Positions 37,201 to 48,567 of a DNA stretch of 64,000 nucleotides are shown piece after piece (positions within the stretch are counted from its first letter, which is position 1; every line of letters begins with the position of its first letter). This stretch comes from Emmonsiellopsis sp. PD_33 (taxonomy: Eukaryota > Ascomycota > Eurotiomycetes > Onygenales > Ajellomycetaceae), in NCBI GenBank assembly GCA_032988165.1, contig JANTQF010000062.1, forward strand, positions 1 to 64,000, read 5' to 3'. The notes under the pieces were generated by a model. The model saw only the letters and a program-made list of their open reading frames with translations. It was not told the DNA's origin and made no database searches. The translations under genes were made by a program, and so were the position numbers.

Positions 37201-39326
37201 TCACATAACATGTTATATAAAGATCCTTAGAGTGGCTGAGGATCTTTACTATCTATCTTCTCAAGTTTAATATAATAGTCATACACATTATAGAATAGTA
37301 AGAGCTTCTTAGTAGCTTTATAATTAAAAACATTAAGAAATTCATGATAGTATAGAGGGAGGACTATTACAGGGTTAATCTTTAACTTTTTAGAGAATTA
37401 TGAGAGAGCCTTCTCTATGTTAGTCATACTAGTAGTGAAGATTTCAATGAGAGGTTGGGACTTAAATTTCTGATTATAGCTTTAAAGGAGGTTATAAATA
37501 TTAGTAGAGATCTAATAAAAATTAGTAGTTTTATAAACATCTTTTTTAGAGATGTAGATGCCTCTGAGGAATACAATATATTAATTATAAGTATTGATGA
37601 GAGCTTGATGTTTGAATAGTTATAATAAGCCTAGTATGAAGTTATATAGAAGATTCTTAATTTTATATATATAAGTATTTTCTCAGAGGAATCTACTAAC
37701 ATCAACATCAAACTTTATTATATTTTGTATGAAGCTGCCTGTGTCATCATTGACATCCTCAATCTTTTAGGGGTTGATCAGGATACACAGAAGGTTATAA
37801 TAGTTAATTATGTGAAAATAAATCATTAAATAGTAATAGTAACTACTATCTACTATAATATTTATATTAAAAGAATGATTAACTATAATAGATATAAGAA
37901 TTATCAGAATAGTTATTTTCTTCTTAAAGATCTTTCTATCTAACTTTAGAAGCTTTTACTCACAATTTTACATAAAAGCTAGTCTTTTTTCAAGTTTGAT
38001 TTGATATCTTTAAAGTCTTCCTCCTCTTCAGGCTTGATTTATATGTTTGCAGACTGTATGAGCAGTTTCAGAGAAATATGAGTTTCATGGCAGTTAGTAG
38101 CTCTATACTCAGACTTATTGCAGTTAATATAGACACCTCAGGCACAACAGTTAATAATGATAGTAGTAATTATATTTGGAATGTAAAATGCATTTATGCA
38201 GATAGATCCTATAAATATCTAATTTATAGTATTTAAATCTTTCAGCTGAGAGGTCTTAAAAGGCCTCCTTAGAGATGATGAGGATATTACTATAGATTCA
38301 GCCCTGAATGACCTTAATCTCAGATAGATTATTCTTTATACTATAAAGCTTCATATAATATTTAAAATATATCAGGAGTTTAATAAAGGTAATAATCTAC
38401 TATAAGAGTTTAAACTTAATGACTTTCTTAAGTAAGGCCTTCTTAACAGTATCATCCCACAGCTGACTATTAGCTTCCAGGATCTTCTAATTGAATCTCA
38501 GAAGAAAAATAAAGAATAAATTAATTTTCTGGTAAATACTGTGTAGTCAGATTAGAGCCTTCTAAGTTACTAAAGGGTTAGAGAAAAGAATGTTGAGCTA
38601 GTTGAGAATGATATTAGAGGTTATAAAAATAAGCTTGATATTAGCCTTCATCTAAAGGTAAAATTAGATGATAGTAGTACTAGAGAGTTAGATGTAGATA
38701 TACTAAATCTAATCAGTAAGAGATTTAATTATAAGGCTGTCTAAAGTGATTTTAGCCTCTACACTGAGGCATCAGACAAGATATTCAGAGATTTATTCAC
38801 CTATAAATTTCTTAAGAATGATAAGTCTTTCTTTTAGGTGTTTCAGGAAGTTCTTAAAAGAAGTAGTCAGATGAGTAGGAGTTAGAATAGGAGCTAAAAT
38901 CAGTATGAGTATATAATTTTATTTAGTAATAAGATCAATCTTATTTGCAAGCTATTAGATGAAGTTTCAGAATTTAGTATTAAAACTCTAAGAAGAAGTA
39001 CTATCTTCACATGGAGGATTTATATTCATAATGAATTTAAAAGATTATTTAGATTTAGAGAATTTAAAGGATTTAGAAAGTTCAGAGGATTTAGAAAGTT
39101 TAGAGGAAAATCTCATGAGATATTAATATAAACTATCAGAGCTTTAGGGTCTTTCACTAACATATCATTTAGTAGAGCTGAGCTGGGCAAGTTATATTTT
39201 GAATTTCAAAAGAGTTTACTGTATATATAAATCACATTTGAAAGAATCTACTATACATGTAAATTACATTCAGAGGATAAATATAATAAGGATCTCTAAG
39301 AAGAGATCAAGCAAGTAATTATAAAA

Positions 39327-39580
39327 TGTAATGGGTGTGCTCTGATAAGTAAATCATATAAGCTATATATTAAAATCAAGATTATAATTGCTAGAGAAGG
39401 AAAGGAAAAAGGAAAAGAAATTATGAGATTATATAATATAAATAGAAAAGAATTATATGAGGTTGAAGTGAATAAATATTCATATAAAAGCCTGGTCAGA
39501 GACTTCTGATTAAACAATTAGAGATTAAGTGAAGTTTAGATGAGCTATAGATATAGAGTATAAAGATATAGCCCTTTACA
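39327..39580 (-). repeat. LTR of element B (right copy)
   Basis: It is 254 bases, starts TGTAATGGG and ends CTTTACA. Most differences from the left copy are C/T or G/A. Confidence 0.88.
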
Positions 39581-39585
39581 ATTAA
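39581..39585. repeat. target-site duplication ATTAA, right of element B
   Basis: Same five bases as 34010-34014. Confidence 0.8.
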
Positions 39586-40008
39586 TTATATATGAGATTA
39601 GATAGTAGGCTAGTTAGATGATTTCAACTATAAGGCTTGTAGACATCCTATAAAGTTTATTATTAAAAATGAGGAGTAGGTTTTCTGATGAAAGTTTATA
39701 AAGAGTTGAATTCATTTCTTTAAATAATCTATTAAAATTTAAAATATACTATTAATTATAATAAGAATATTATGTGTTATTAATATTATAATAAAAAGCT
39801 TGATTCTTCTAAATCTCTGAAAGCTCTATAATATAGGTATTATTAATTAGGCTGACTAATCTAAGCTAAGAAGTGTGGGTAAAAAAATATAAAAATATGT
39901 AAAGCTTCTATGTAGCATCATCAAGTAAAAAGAATATAACTAGTGAATCTTTTTAATAAGAATAGGAATGTAAAAGACTTTAAGGCTATATTTAATATAA
40001 AGAGCTTA
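39586..40008. other. AT-rich remainder of relic A and flank
   Basis: This strongly AT-rich sequence has no readable protein. It contains the 39756-39809 repeat copy. Just before the MITE, at 39982-40006, is a mutated copy of the terminal sequence GGCTGTGTTCAGT. Confidence 0.6.
39756..39809 (+). repeat. transition-mutated copy of the 27235 sequence
   Basis: See 27235-27288. All differences are C-to-T or G-to-A when the left copy is taken as ancestor, the RIP pattern. With element B removed, the two copies lie about 7 kb apart, a plausible length for a gypsy-type element. Confidence 0.7.
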
Positions 40009-40603
40009 GGTTATATTCAGTGCAGCTCAATTTTTAATAAAACATGAGAAGCTTCCCAGAAATTGAAAGATACTTGGTAAAAAAATGCATAATTCTTTAT
40101 AATTCTACTAATATAATTAATAAAATACACTAAATTACAGTAATTTTGTAATTCTCAGTATGCACTAAATTAGTGTGTATTAATATAAAAAATGAGAAGA
40201 CTAAATCTAATTAAATAAAATTTTTTTTTTAAAGTTATTAATTTTCTGCATCTAAAAGATGCTATCTTCAAGTAGTATCTTTTAATTAAAGATTTCTGAC
40301 TTTTTAACTTTTTAACTATTTTTTAGCTTTTTATATATAAAAATACTAATTTATTTTTATATTTCTCAGATAAAAAGATAAGCTCTTTATACTGAACACA
40401 GCCTTATCTTTCTATCTGAGAGATGTAAAAGTAAATTAGTATTTTTACATATAAAAAGCTAAAAAATAGTTAAAGTTAAAAAGTTAGAAATCTTCAGTTA
40501 AAAGATGCTACTTAAAGGTAATATCTTTTAGATGTAGAAAATTAATAACTTTAGAAAAAAAATTTTATCTAATTAGATTTAATCTCTCTATTTCTTATAT
40601 TAA
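40009..40603. mobile_element. foldback MITE, left arm, loop and part of right arm
   Basis: The sequence from 40009 to about 40385 reappears inverted, first at about 40415-40603 and then, after a long interruption, at 56326-56490. Joined, the two pieces make a near-palindrome of about 760 bases: arms near 370 and a loop of about 30 bases (40386-40414). The ends read GGCTGTGTTCAGTGCAGC in unmutated form and are flanked by TA on both sides, as for Tc1/mariner-type insertions. There is no room for a transposase, so this is a non-autonomous element. Confidence 0.82.
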
Positions 40604-40786
40604 TACATACTAATTGTAATTAGGAAAACTTAAGATGAAAACATTGCATAGAATAAGGTTGATTCTCTATGTTTCTGAGCCACTCATAGCTATTTATATC
40701 ATAGGGCCTGACTAAGCTATGTAAGTGACTAAGCACCATGAATGTCCCATAACATGGACCATGGCATGAAGTATGCACACATAATA
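40604..40786 (-). repeat. LTR of element C (left copy, functional 3' end)
   Basis: It matches 56144-56325 in the same orientation over about 183 bases. Shared blocks include GAATAAGGTTGATTCTCTA and GTGACTAAGCACCAT. Differences are nearly all C/T or G/A. Confidence 0.85.
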
Positions 40787-40919
40787 AGTAGCTTCTTTCA
40801 GAAAGGCACACAATGCCCTCATCACCATAGTTACATATAGAAATGTAGAGTAAATAAATGAAATAGTAGAAAGCATAATATAATAATAAATAAAGTACCA
40901 ATTAAAATTAAATTAGATC

Positions 40920-42810
40920 ATTCATCTATTCATCATTCATCTTCATATCTAACTTGTTCAGTGTACTCTTCAGTTCTACTCATAATATTTTAAGTATGAC
41001 TTAATAGGTAACATCTTTATCTGCCTACATGCTGACTGTGCTTTCTACCTCATCACAATGAAGATTTTATAGACAAGCAACTCATTTAATTGCATCTTCC
41101 CAGTATGTGCTATTAGTAGGCTTAGTGGGTTAATTATTAGTCTACATGATAGTATTAATATCCTTATTAATCTTCTGTGCACTTTTATTGAGTATGATAG
41201 TATATATAACTTCTATGTAGTAGTATTACTGAGCAGCCTACTAAGCTTCATATTTCTCTAGATTATATAATATCATTATGAGGTAGATAGCTTTATTTCT
41301 AACAGTATTATATCAAGCTTTTTCCTTGATAAGAGCTTAGACTTGAATCTTATTTATAACCTGATGCAATTTATTAGCAGGTAGCATGCATGTATTAGTG
41401 TGAGATATTCCTACAGTAAGAAGCTAATTGACTTCTTTAAGAGCTTCTTCCCTACTTATATTACAGAGGATTATAATATATTTAACCACTTAAAGATCTG
41501 TGGGCAGGTTTGACTACTGAGCAGATACAGTATGGAATGATATGATTATAATAATAGTCATAGTGAGAGCAACATTAGTTATATGAGAGAGGCTTGCAGT
41601 GAGTCACTTTATGAGTGCATCATTATCTGAGATGTTCTTCTCAGTTTGTTCACTGAAGGAGCTACTACCTCTTATATCTATCAGGCTATCTATCTATCTC
41701 TATTCTTCATGAAAGCACTGCAGAATCTCTGCATCTACACAATCAATACATTGACTTCTAATAATGCTAGCCATAAATTATTCAATGTTATGTAATTTGA
41801 TCTGATCAACTCATTCCTTTTTATTTTACTCTCACAGGTCATTTATAACCTCATCAACTTGATCTTTAGTTGTACCAGGCAGAAATATACTGATGTTTCC
41901 TTGGCACCATTCATTAATTAAGAGATTAATCTCCTAGTTACAAGTTTCTACCCACTAATTATAGAGTTAGGTGTAGTGTATATTTTCTACTATCATCTTA
42001 TCCACATTCCATCAGCCCTGAACTTGCTTGGTGGCAGCATCACAGTCATTCTTGATAGCATATATCAGGTTAAAGCATACTTGATTCTCCCAAAGATGAC
42101 ATCTCAGTAAATCACAGTACTCATAGCCCAGATTCTTCACAGTAAGATGCAGGTATATAGATTCATTGTAGTTATAAATCTTCATAATATCTCCTGTATT
42201 ACAGTTTATAGTAGCCTTCAGCTTCATCCTATTAATAGTCATTTCAATTTTGAGCTTTCTCACTTTAACTTTATTCTCAGCTAGTAGTGCATTAGGTGAT
42301 AGTCTCTCAAAGTTACATTTATTATCTAAGTCCAGACATATCTTAAGAGGTAAGTATTATAAAGTATTACTTGTAATTCATAGCATTTCCTTCTTGTGCT
42401 CCTTATCAGCCTGCTTCTGTAACTACTTTTATACTTTGAAGATGCTACAGTTATCATGTAGTTATTAATTTACAGCTTGCTTGTTCATACTATTAATGAC
42501 TTCCTTGAGTGTGCTTACTGACTCAGTGAAGATTGCCTCTAGGGGTAGAGTGTATTTACACATTTTAGTAATAAACTTCATGACATATTTCTCTGCATAA
42601 CTCATTGCCTTGATGTTCTCAACAGCCTTGTTGTTCTCAGCTTGCTGGGCTGCTATCTTCTCTTTTCCTTTTACACTAAATTAACTTATAATCAGAATAG
42701 ATAAACTAATTTCTATCTTGCACTATCTCTTTAGTATGCAAGCTAGAGTGAGGGGGTTATTAGCTACTACTAACTGCAAGCACTTAGAAGGCATCATGCT
42801 GTTAAAGATT
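40920..42810 (-). pseudogene. extra coding-like region of element C, unknown product
   Basis: Between the pol remains and the left LTR lies a minus-strand stretch that reads as protein with only scattered stops. It starts near 42800 with MMPSKCLQLVVANNPLTLAC, then a possible short intron. A coiled-coil-like part follows (AEKYVMKFITKMCKYTLPLE, then EVINSMNKQAVN). After that comes YEYCDLLRCHLWENQVCFN and DCDAATKQVQG at 42012-42263. I recognise no retroviral domain in it. It could be an accessory ORF of the element, a captured host gene, or another insertion. Confidence 0.4.
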
Positions 42811-43014
42811 CCATAGTATTTGCTTGCAAGTAGATGGGCAGGCTGGATATCTTACATATAGTTGCTGGAGTTATTAGGAATTAGTAGAGATTAAATAGGT
42901 TAATGAGAGGTTTATATGTGTAAGCAAAGTATTATTAATGAATTTATCATAGTAATAGATGTAAAGATGAGTAGGCTAGGGGGTTGAGAGGTTCATTATA
43001 ATAGATTTTCCATG

Positions 43015-43022
43015 TATGTGGT
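43015..43022. repeat. 8-base target-site duplication TATGTGGT, left of hAT
   Basis: TATGTGGT stands directly before the TIR and again directly after the other end (48560-48567). Eight bases is the hAT-family length. Confidence 0.9.
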
Positions 43023-43045
43023 TAGACTGGCCGCTGGGACCATGA
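43023..43045 (+). repeat. hAT terminal inverted repeat, left
   Basis: TAGACTGGCCGCTGGGACCA pairs with the inverted right end at 48537-48559, which has A in place of G at two positions. Confidence 0.9.
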
Positions 43046-43357
43046 ATTTTCATGCATGTTTAGTTTGGTTTGGTTTGGTTTTAGTCCTATATGTGGAATA
43101 AAACATGACCCCAAGAATTTAGAACATATTTAATGACTTAATTATAAATTATATGTAGGTAAATGGACTAAATGAGTAGGTTTGAAGCATGAAAAATGAC
43201 CTCTTTTAAGAAATAAAGCATGTAAAATGACTAAGGGAAGTGTGATAGAAATGGAATCAGGTATGACCAGAATTTCAGTACTAGTTTGGTCCCAGAATGA
43301 TTATATAATAAGGTAATGATATTTGGTAATGCTCATGAGTAAAGAAGGCTCAAATCA

Positions 43358-45717
43358 TTAATATTGACTTGCAAGTATATTCTCTTCCTTGGTTATGGTC
43401 TCCTTGTGGGAACTATCTGTAATCTCCCTCTCCCTACCATGCTTCATAATCATCATCTTCTTGATTGTGTCCCCATGTAATTGATCCTGATGGTAGTAGC
43501 ATATATCATGGCTTGAATTGAATTTCTGTTCCATTCCCACACTGGCCAGGGGTATTGCCAGAACATTTTGAGCCATTTTTGCAACTATGAGGTAGATATG
43601 TGTGATCACAGCTCACACCTCAAGAATTTCCTTATCCTTAATGATGATCATACCATTATGAAGGTAGCAATTAAACTTAGTTGTGCAAGATGCTAGTCTA
43701 GCCTTCTTTCAACTGGCAATTAATGTATTAAGGTCCTATGCATACCTAGGGATTAGCATAACTATACCTGTTTGCCTGATCTAGTGTTACTAAAAAGCAT
43801 TACCTATCTGGAAATTATCATCCACTATATTCACATCATCAAGGGGTTTGACATCCAGAGGTTCATACTGGCAATAGTGCTTGTTGTAGAATGACTTGGC
43901 AATATTAATATATACCTGACACTCTTCCTTTATTCAGTCTTCATTAGAGTATGTATTTGATTAGAGAGATGGATCCAGTACAGCTGCAACAGCATAGAAA
44001 TCTGTAAATCACTGATCTGTCTTGCTGTAATAAATGGAGAGCTTTGCCTTTACTGCCTTAATAACTCTATGTATAGCTTGATCCTATCCAGTAGCATCAT
44101 AACTCTTTGCCAACCAAGTATCAAGGTGGTTAAATAGATAATTATACACCCACCATGCCTGGGCCAACATAGGTGTCCATGTCTGCAAAACCACCTTGAT
44201 CATTATATAGAAGGGATAGAGTAAATCAATGATATATTGTAGCTGGGTCCATTCTGGTTCTGAAAGCTTCAAGGATTAAATCTTTTCCCTTCTAGAGTCA
44301 TCCACCCAGTGATCAATTGAATTCTGAAGCTGAAGCACTTGAACTGTCATTTTATATATTGAACTTCATTGGGTCTTAACATTCTGTATCATCTTAAGGG
44401 GTGTAGTCAAGGTAGGGGTTATTGTATATTGAGTCTCAAAGAATCATTGCTCCTGTTTTGGTGAGGTACTAATTGCAATGATAATATGGTGAATCTAATA
44501 TACATCATGATTAGCATTTATTCTCTTCAAATAGAGTAGGAGCATGACTAAATATCATTACCTTATAAAGTGTCAAGGAGAATGTAACATTCTCATTCAT
44601 GTGGATATCTCTCTCATTAAATGAGCTGACTATCATATCATGTTCTGCCTCAATGTGAAGTTTACTGACCAGTGCCTGCACTACCAGTTAAATAACATGA
44701 GTAATGTATGGGATATGACCCTGATCTCCATCCTATTGATATCCAATCAATCTCTCCTCCAAGCTTTATATCATTGTTGAATTGTTTTTCACATTATCAG
44801 TAGTAATAGCAAGTAGATTTGATGAAATATCTCAGTGGTCATTTTGAATGACATTATGCAGAATTTCTGCCAGGTAGTCCCCAGTATGACTTTAGATTAA
44901 GGCCTTAAAACCAATTAGTTGCTCCTTGTACTCTCATTGATTATTGATGAAGTAGCAGATAATCCCTAAAAATGCCAGGTTATTTATACTTGTCCATGCA
45001 TCTACAGCTAGGGATATTTTTCTCTGCTACTTCAGCTTCAGGCCTAGATCTTCCATGTCCTTAGTATAGTGTTAATTGAGGTTGTCTTGCAGACTCATTT
45101 AATGGAAGATTTCTGTTGGAGGTTTTAACATCTGCAGTAGGACTCAGAATTTGATGTTTTCAATTGATCAGAGTGGAAGGTTCAGGGAGATACAGACATG
45201 GAGTATTTATTCATGAAAGACCTTAGGTGTGCAGGGTGGAAGGTCTGCAGTAATAGACTCTAGTTGTGGTTGTTTCTTCATTGTTTTCTAAAGGAATCAT
45301 CTCATTAGTGTTACCCAAAAGTGTTACCTAGAGGAGGGATAATATAGATCTCACCAGTCCTTCTAGGATATTATCATTCCTTGATTTTTGATTCTGGCTG
45401 CATCCAACTGACTTGAGGTGTTGGGTAATCCCACCAGGACCATATCCACTCCATAATGAATGAGTCTGGATGGCATCACAATATTTGCAATAAAGAAATG
45501 GCTGTTCAGTTTCTTTCTCAGCTACCTGTTGAAAGGAATCCCATTGATCTGAGCATTATCAATGGGAAGGTTTCCAGAGCTTTCACTTTGTTGGGTTGAA
45601 TATATAGCAATTTGTAGTGGACCATCAGGACTGGAATAGTAGGGCATGTGCATCTTCATAGATAATATATCTCTTCCCCTCAATAGTAATCTCAGGAAGT
45701 TTGGTAGATTCAGCCAT
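43358..45717 (-). pseudogene. hAT transposase with BED zinc finger, decayed
   Basis: A minus-strand frame starts at ATG 45717 (MAESTKLPEITIEGKRYI). A BED-type zinc finger follows near 45400-45520 (YCKYCDAIQTHSLWSGYG, then ITQHLKSVGC). The catalytic middle part contains EWTQLQYIIDLLYPFYIMIK and LQTWTPMLAQAWWVYNYLF (44084-44272). The C-terminal hAT dimerisation region is in the 43358-43609 frame: NVLAIPLASVGMEQKFNSSH, then DTIKKMMIMKH. Several stops and frame breaks separate these blocks, so it cannot make an active enzyme. CG is missing almost everywhere, as expected after CpG-directed mutation. Its position between TIRs with an 8-base target duplication confirms the family. Confidence 0.88.
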
Positions 45718-46149
45718 TTAAGATAATAGGGGAGGGAGTGGTATGATAATAAGATAAGTATGATAATTTAGAGTTATTCTGCTATATGACTGGGAGAAGA
45801 AAACCCTAACCATGCTAGTGCATGTGAGGAGGCTGCCTATCTCAAATTCCTTCAATGAGGAGAATAGAAATAATTAATCCCAGATATTAATATAGGAATG
45901 ACATTAATCTTGTTAAATATAGTAGAAATATCATTATATTATTACTGAAAAGTGTTACCTTTGAAGCTTAGAGATTTATTTGATATAATAAAAGAATAAA
46001 ATGCTGTTGATATATATATATATGGGATCTCATTGAAAGCATTGAGAAATATATATATATTTTGATGAGTACTGCTGGTTTTCTACTGTAGTAATTCTAA
46101 TTAGAAAATAGAGGTAATAAAATTCAATTCAATTAATCATATTATCTTA

Positions 46150-46900
46150 TCCTCCCCTTTATCTCCACTTTACTATACTAAAAGAGAAAAATTTAAAAAA
46201 ACTCCTCCTCCTCCTTCTTATTCTCCTCCTCCTCCTCATCCTTCTCCTCCTCCTTATCCTCCTCCTCCCTCTCTTCCTCTACCTCTCTATTCTTAATAAT
46301 CTACTCTTCCTCCTCCTCCTCATCCTCCTCCTTCTCCTCATTGGAGGTGAGGATAATCTCAAATTTATCCTCCAGCACCTCCTCTGGTAGAGGCAGCTCC
46401 TCATGACAGGTTAGATCAACCTAGGCATCAAAATCAGCTATCTCCTGATTAGCTGTGTTAGCATCAACCTTAGTAGCAAGGAGATTGGCCTGGCCAGAGA
46501 GCAGTGTAGCCTCTTTGATGTCCTGAATCATTATGTGCATGTGGGAGGTGAAGAGGTCCTTAATCCCCTTCTTATTGTGAATCTACTAATTCATTTAATT
46601 AGATTAGAAGAGTATTACTAAAGAGTGTAACTAGAACTCTTACCTGCTTGGGCTTTTTGGCCTCATACTCCAAAATTCTCTTGACCTACTTCTAATAGTG
46701 TTTCTTCTCAGCAGCCTTCTTCATGGCCTCCTTCTGCTCCACCTTTACCTTATATTATTCTCAAGAGTGCTTCTGGTCTTAATGCTTCTGCATCAGCTAC
46801 TCTACTACCTTCTTCTCTAATTTCTTGTGCCCAGTCTCATCAGCCTTATTCCTAGCACAGATTAGCTGAATTCATATACAAGTGTTACCATAAATTGTTA
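46150..46900 (-). pseudogene. acidic, coiled-coil-like passenger ORF of the hAT element
   Basis: The minus strand reads KGIKDLFTSHMHIMIQDIKE and ATLLSGQANLLATKVDANTA, one stop, then VDLTCHEELPLPEEVLEDK, ending in a long Glu-rich tail encoded by the CTC/CTT tract at 46200-46340. I recognise no domain. The upstream part (46640-46870) is Lys/Glu/Gln-rich as well. It may be a second gene of this hAT family or a captured host fragment. Confidence 0.4.
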
Positions 46901-47482
46901 TTATTTGTTTTCCTTGTACAGCTTCTTTAGTGTGACATGGTGTGCCTTGTGGTTGGCCTCACCCTGTTTGAATGCTTCCTTCTCAGGCCCCTCAAGCTGG
47001 TGGCAATGCTCATGGGCCTTAGTTGTGTGGATCTTGGAGGCAGGTAAAGATATGGCTGGTGGTGGTAGTGGGAGAGAGTAACAATTGTGATAGTAGGATA
47101 GGGATATTGAAAGAGGAGAGGTAGAATAGTGGTAGGAAAAGAAGGAAAGAAAGAGAAGAAAAGGAGGAAAAACAAAAAGGTAGGGGGAATTTCTCTAATC
47201 TAAAAGTAGGTTGTTTACATTTGATGTGTCTATATTTAATATTCTTTGTATGGTGTTGCCAGGCAATTTATATCAGGGATAGACCTAGGTGATGGTTACA
47301 GGTTGCTAGAGTAGCTGATTGGAATTAGAATTTCAATAACATTTCTTTTTTTTCCCCTCCTCTTCCCCTCTCTCTTCTTCTTTTCTCTATCTATCTTATT
47401 CCTCCTCTCTCATCATTCTAATCAGCTGTGTCTCTATCTCCCCTGCTCTTTATTCAAATGTGTTGATACCCCCTCCTCTGAT

Positions 47483-48091
47483 TTGAAAATGCCAAAGTAC
47501 ACCCCCCTCCCCTGTCAAGTGGTGATGAAAAATAGTGCACCTGGTTGCAAAGCAGCCTATGAGGCATGTGTCACTGAGTGGGAGGCCAAGTGGGATCAAT
47601 ACCATGCTGAGCTCCCTAATATCTTGAGAAACTACTGGGTCAAATGCAATCTCAAGTCCTGCTACTATCATAATAAGAACAGTAAGTCATGGTCATGCTT
47701 TTTAGTAATACTTAGTGACTCATTTAGGTTAATAGAGTGGATTCAGAAGGTCTGGTTCTATCAGAAATCTGAGGAGCTCATTTTTGCCAAGACTGTGATA
47801 GCATGTCTGATCTGCAAGATTAATGGTAGAAAGCATCACTTCCAGTGCTTTACTCTTAATGCCATTCAGTTAGCAGTAGAAACAGCCCTCACCACCCTTT
47901 TTGAGTGTAAGTTAACTACTCTACTAAGTCTACTAAATATGTATACTGATTATATTATGAATATAGGTAGAGTTAAAATGATGGTGCATGGGAAGTGATT
48001 AACTCTCAGAGTTAAAGATATGTGGTTGATGAGGGAGGTGGCAGATGCAATTGGGTTGGAGTACTTTGAGCAGACTGCCCTCAAGGTTTAA
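47483..48091 (+). CDS. spliced-looking hypothetical gene inside the hAT element
   Basis: A plus-strand frame begins MKMPKYTPLPCQVVMKNSAP and continues with Cys/Trp-rich sequence (YEACVTEWEAKWDQYHAE, NYWVKCNLKSCYYHN). A GTAAGT donor at about 47682 and a TTTAG acceptor at about 47728 would remove a 46-base intron, after which the reading continues IEWIQKVWFYQKSEELIFAK and ICKINGRKHHFQCFTLN. A second GTAAGT at about 47908 and TATAG near 47967 suggest another intron. Few stops interrupt it in spite of the surroundings. No family is recognised. The Cys/His pattern might bind metal. The end is uncertain. Confidence 0.4.
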
Positions 48092-48536
48092 GAGGGTTTT
48101 TTAATGTTTTTGTGTGTTTTTAGTTTTTTAGTTTTTTTAGTTTAGGGTTGGGGCTGGGGTCTTTGGGCAATGAAAAGTAATGATATTTGGTAATGCTTAC
48201 TGGTGCAAATCTCCCAATTTGAAATTATTGTATGGTGTGTGGTAGGGCTGCTACTGGCTTGGCACTATTAGTAACACATGTGATTATGATTAGGTAATAT
48301 TGTGGTATTCCTGGTCCTGTTTGGTTCCATATATAGATAATAGGACCAAATGGGATCAGGACTGAAAAGATAGATATATAACATGATTTATGAGTAAAAT
48401 ATTCCTTTATAATATGATTCTGAACTAATTTATCTATACTATAACATGATATAGTATCTATATTAAAGTGATTTTACATAAAAAGGGACTAATATATTAA
48501 GTAAAATGATAAGGGTATACTTTAATCCTGGTCCCA

Positions 48537-48559
48537 ACATGGTCTCAGTGGCCAGTCTA
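48537..48559 (-). repeat. hAT terminal inverted repeat, right
   Basis: In reverse complement it reads TAGACTGGCCACTGAGACCA, matching the left end with two G-to-A changes. Confidence 0.9.
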
Positions 48560-48567
48560 TATGTGGT
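48560..48567. repeat. 8-base target-site duplication TATGTGGT, right of hAT
   Basis: Identical to 43015-43022. Confidence 0.9.

Larger units (their letters stand above)
34015..39580 (-). mobile_element. LTR retrotransposon B (Ty3/gypsy type), RIP-inactivated
   Basis: A complete but dead element of 5566 bases with direct LTRs at both ends and a 5-base target duplication. Coding traces are on the minus strand. At about 37060-37140 the reverse-transcriptase entry reads LPIGVLILFIKKSGRDL, a mutated form of the SPxGAPxLFVKKKDG block. At 36740-36790 the active-site block reads IYLNNILIFTNE, where both Asp of YLDD (36768-36779) have become Asn. The gag end would lie near 39 kb, so the LTR at 39327-39580 is the functional 5' LTR. 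Stops fall in every frame. It sits inside relic A. Confidence 0.88.
43023..48559. mobile_element. hAT-family DNA transposon
   Basis: A 5537-base element with inverted ends beginning TAGACTGGCC and ending GGCCAGTCTA. About 22 bases match between the two ends, differing only at two transition sites. An exact 8-base target duplication flanks it. It lies inside retroelement C and carries a decayed transposase (minus strand), a minus-strand acidic coiled-coil-like region and a plus-strand spliced frame. Because its duplication is still perfect and many codons are readable, it is the youngest visible insertion. Confidence 0.93.

Noticed and set aside
46200..46340. CTC/CTT tract as a simple microsatellite
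   Set aside because: It is irregular and continues a minus-strand reading frame as a Glu-rich tail, so coding origin is more likely than plain slippage.
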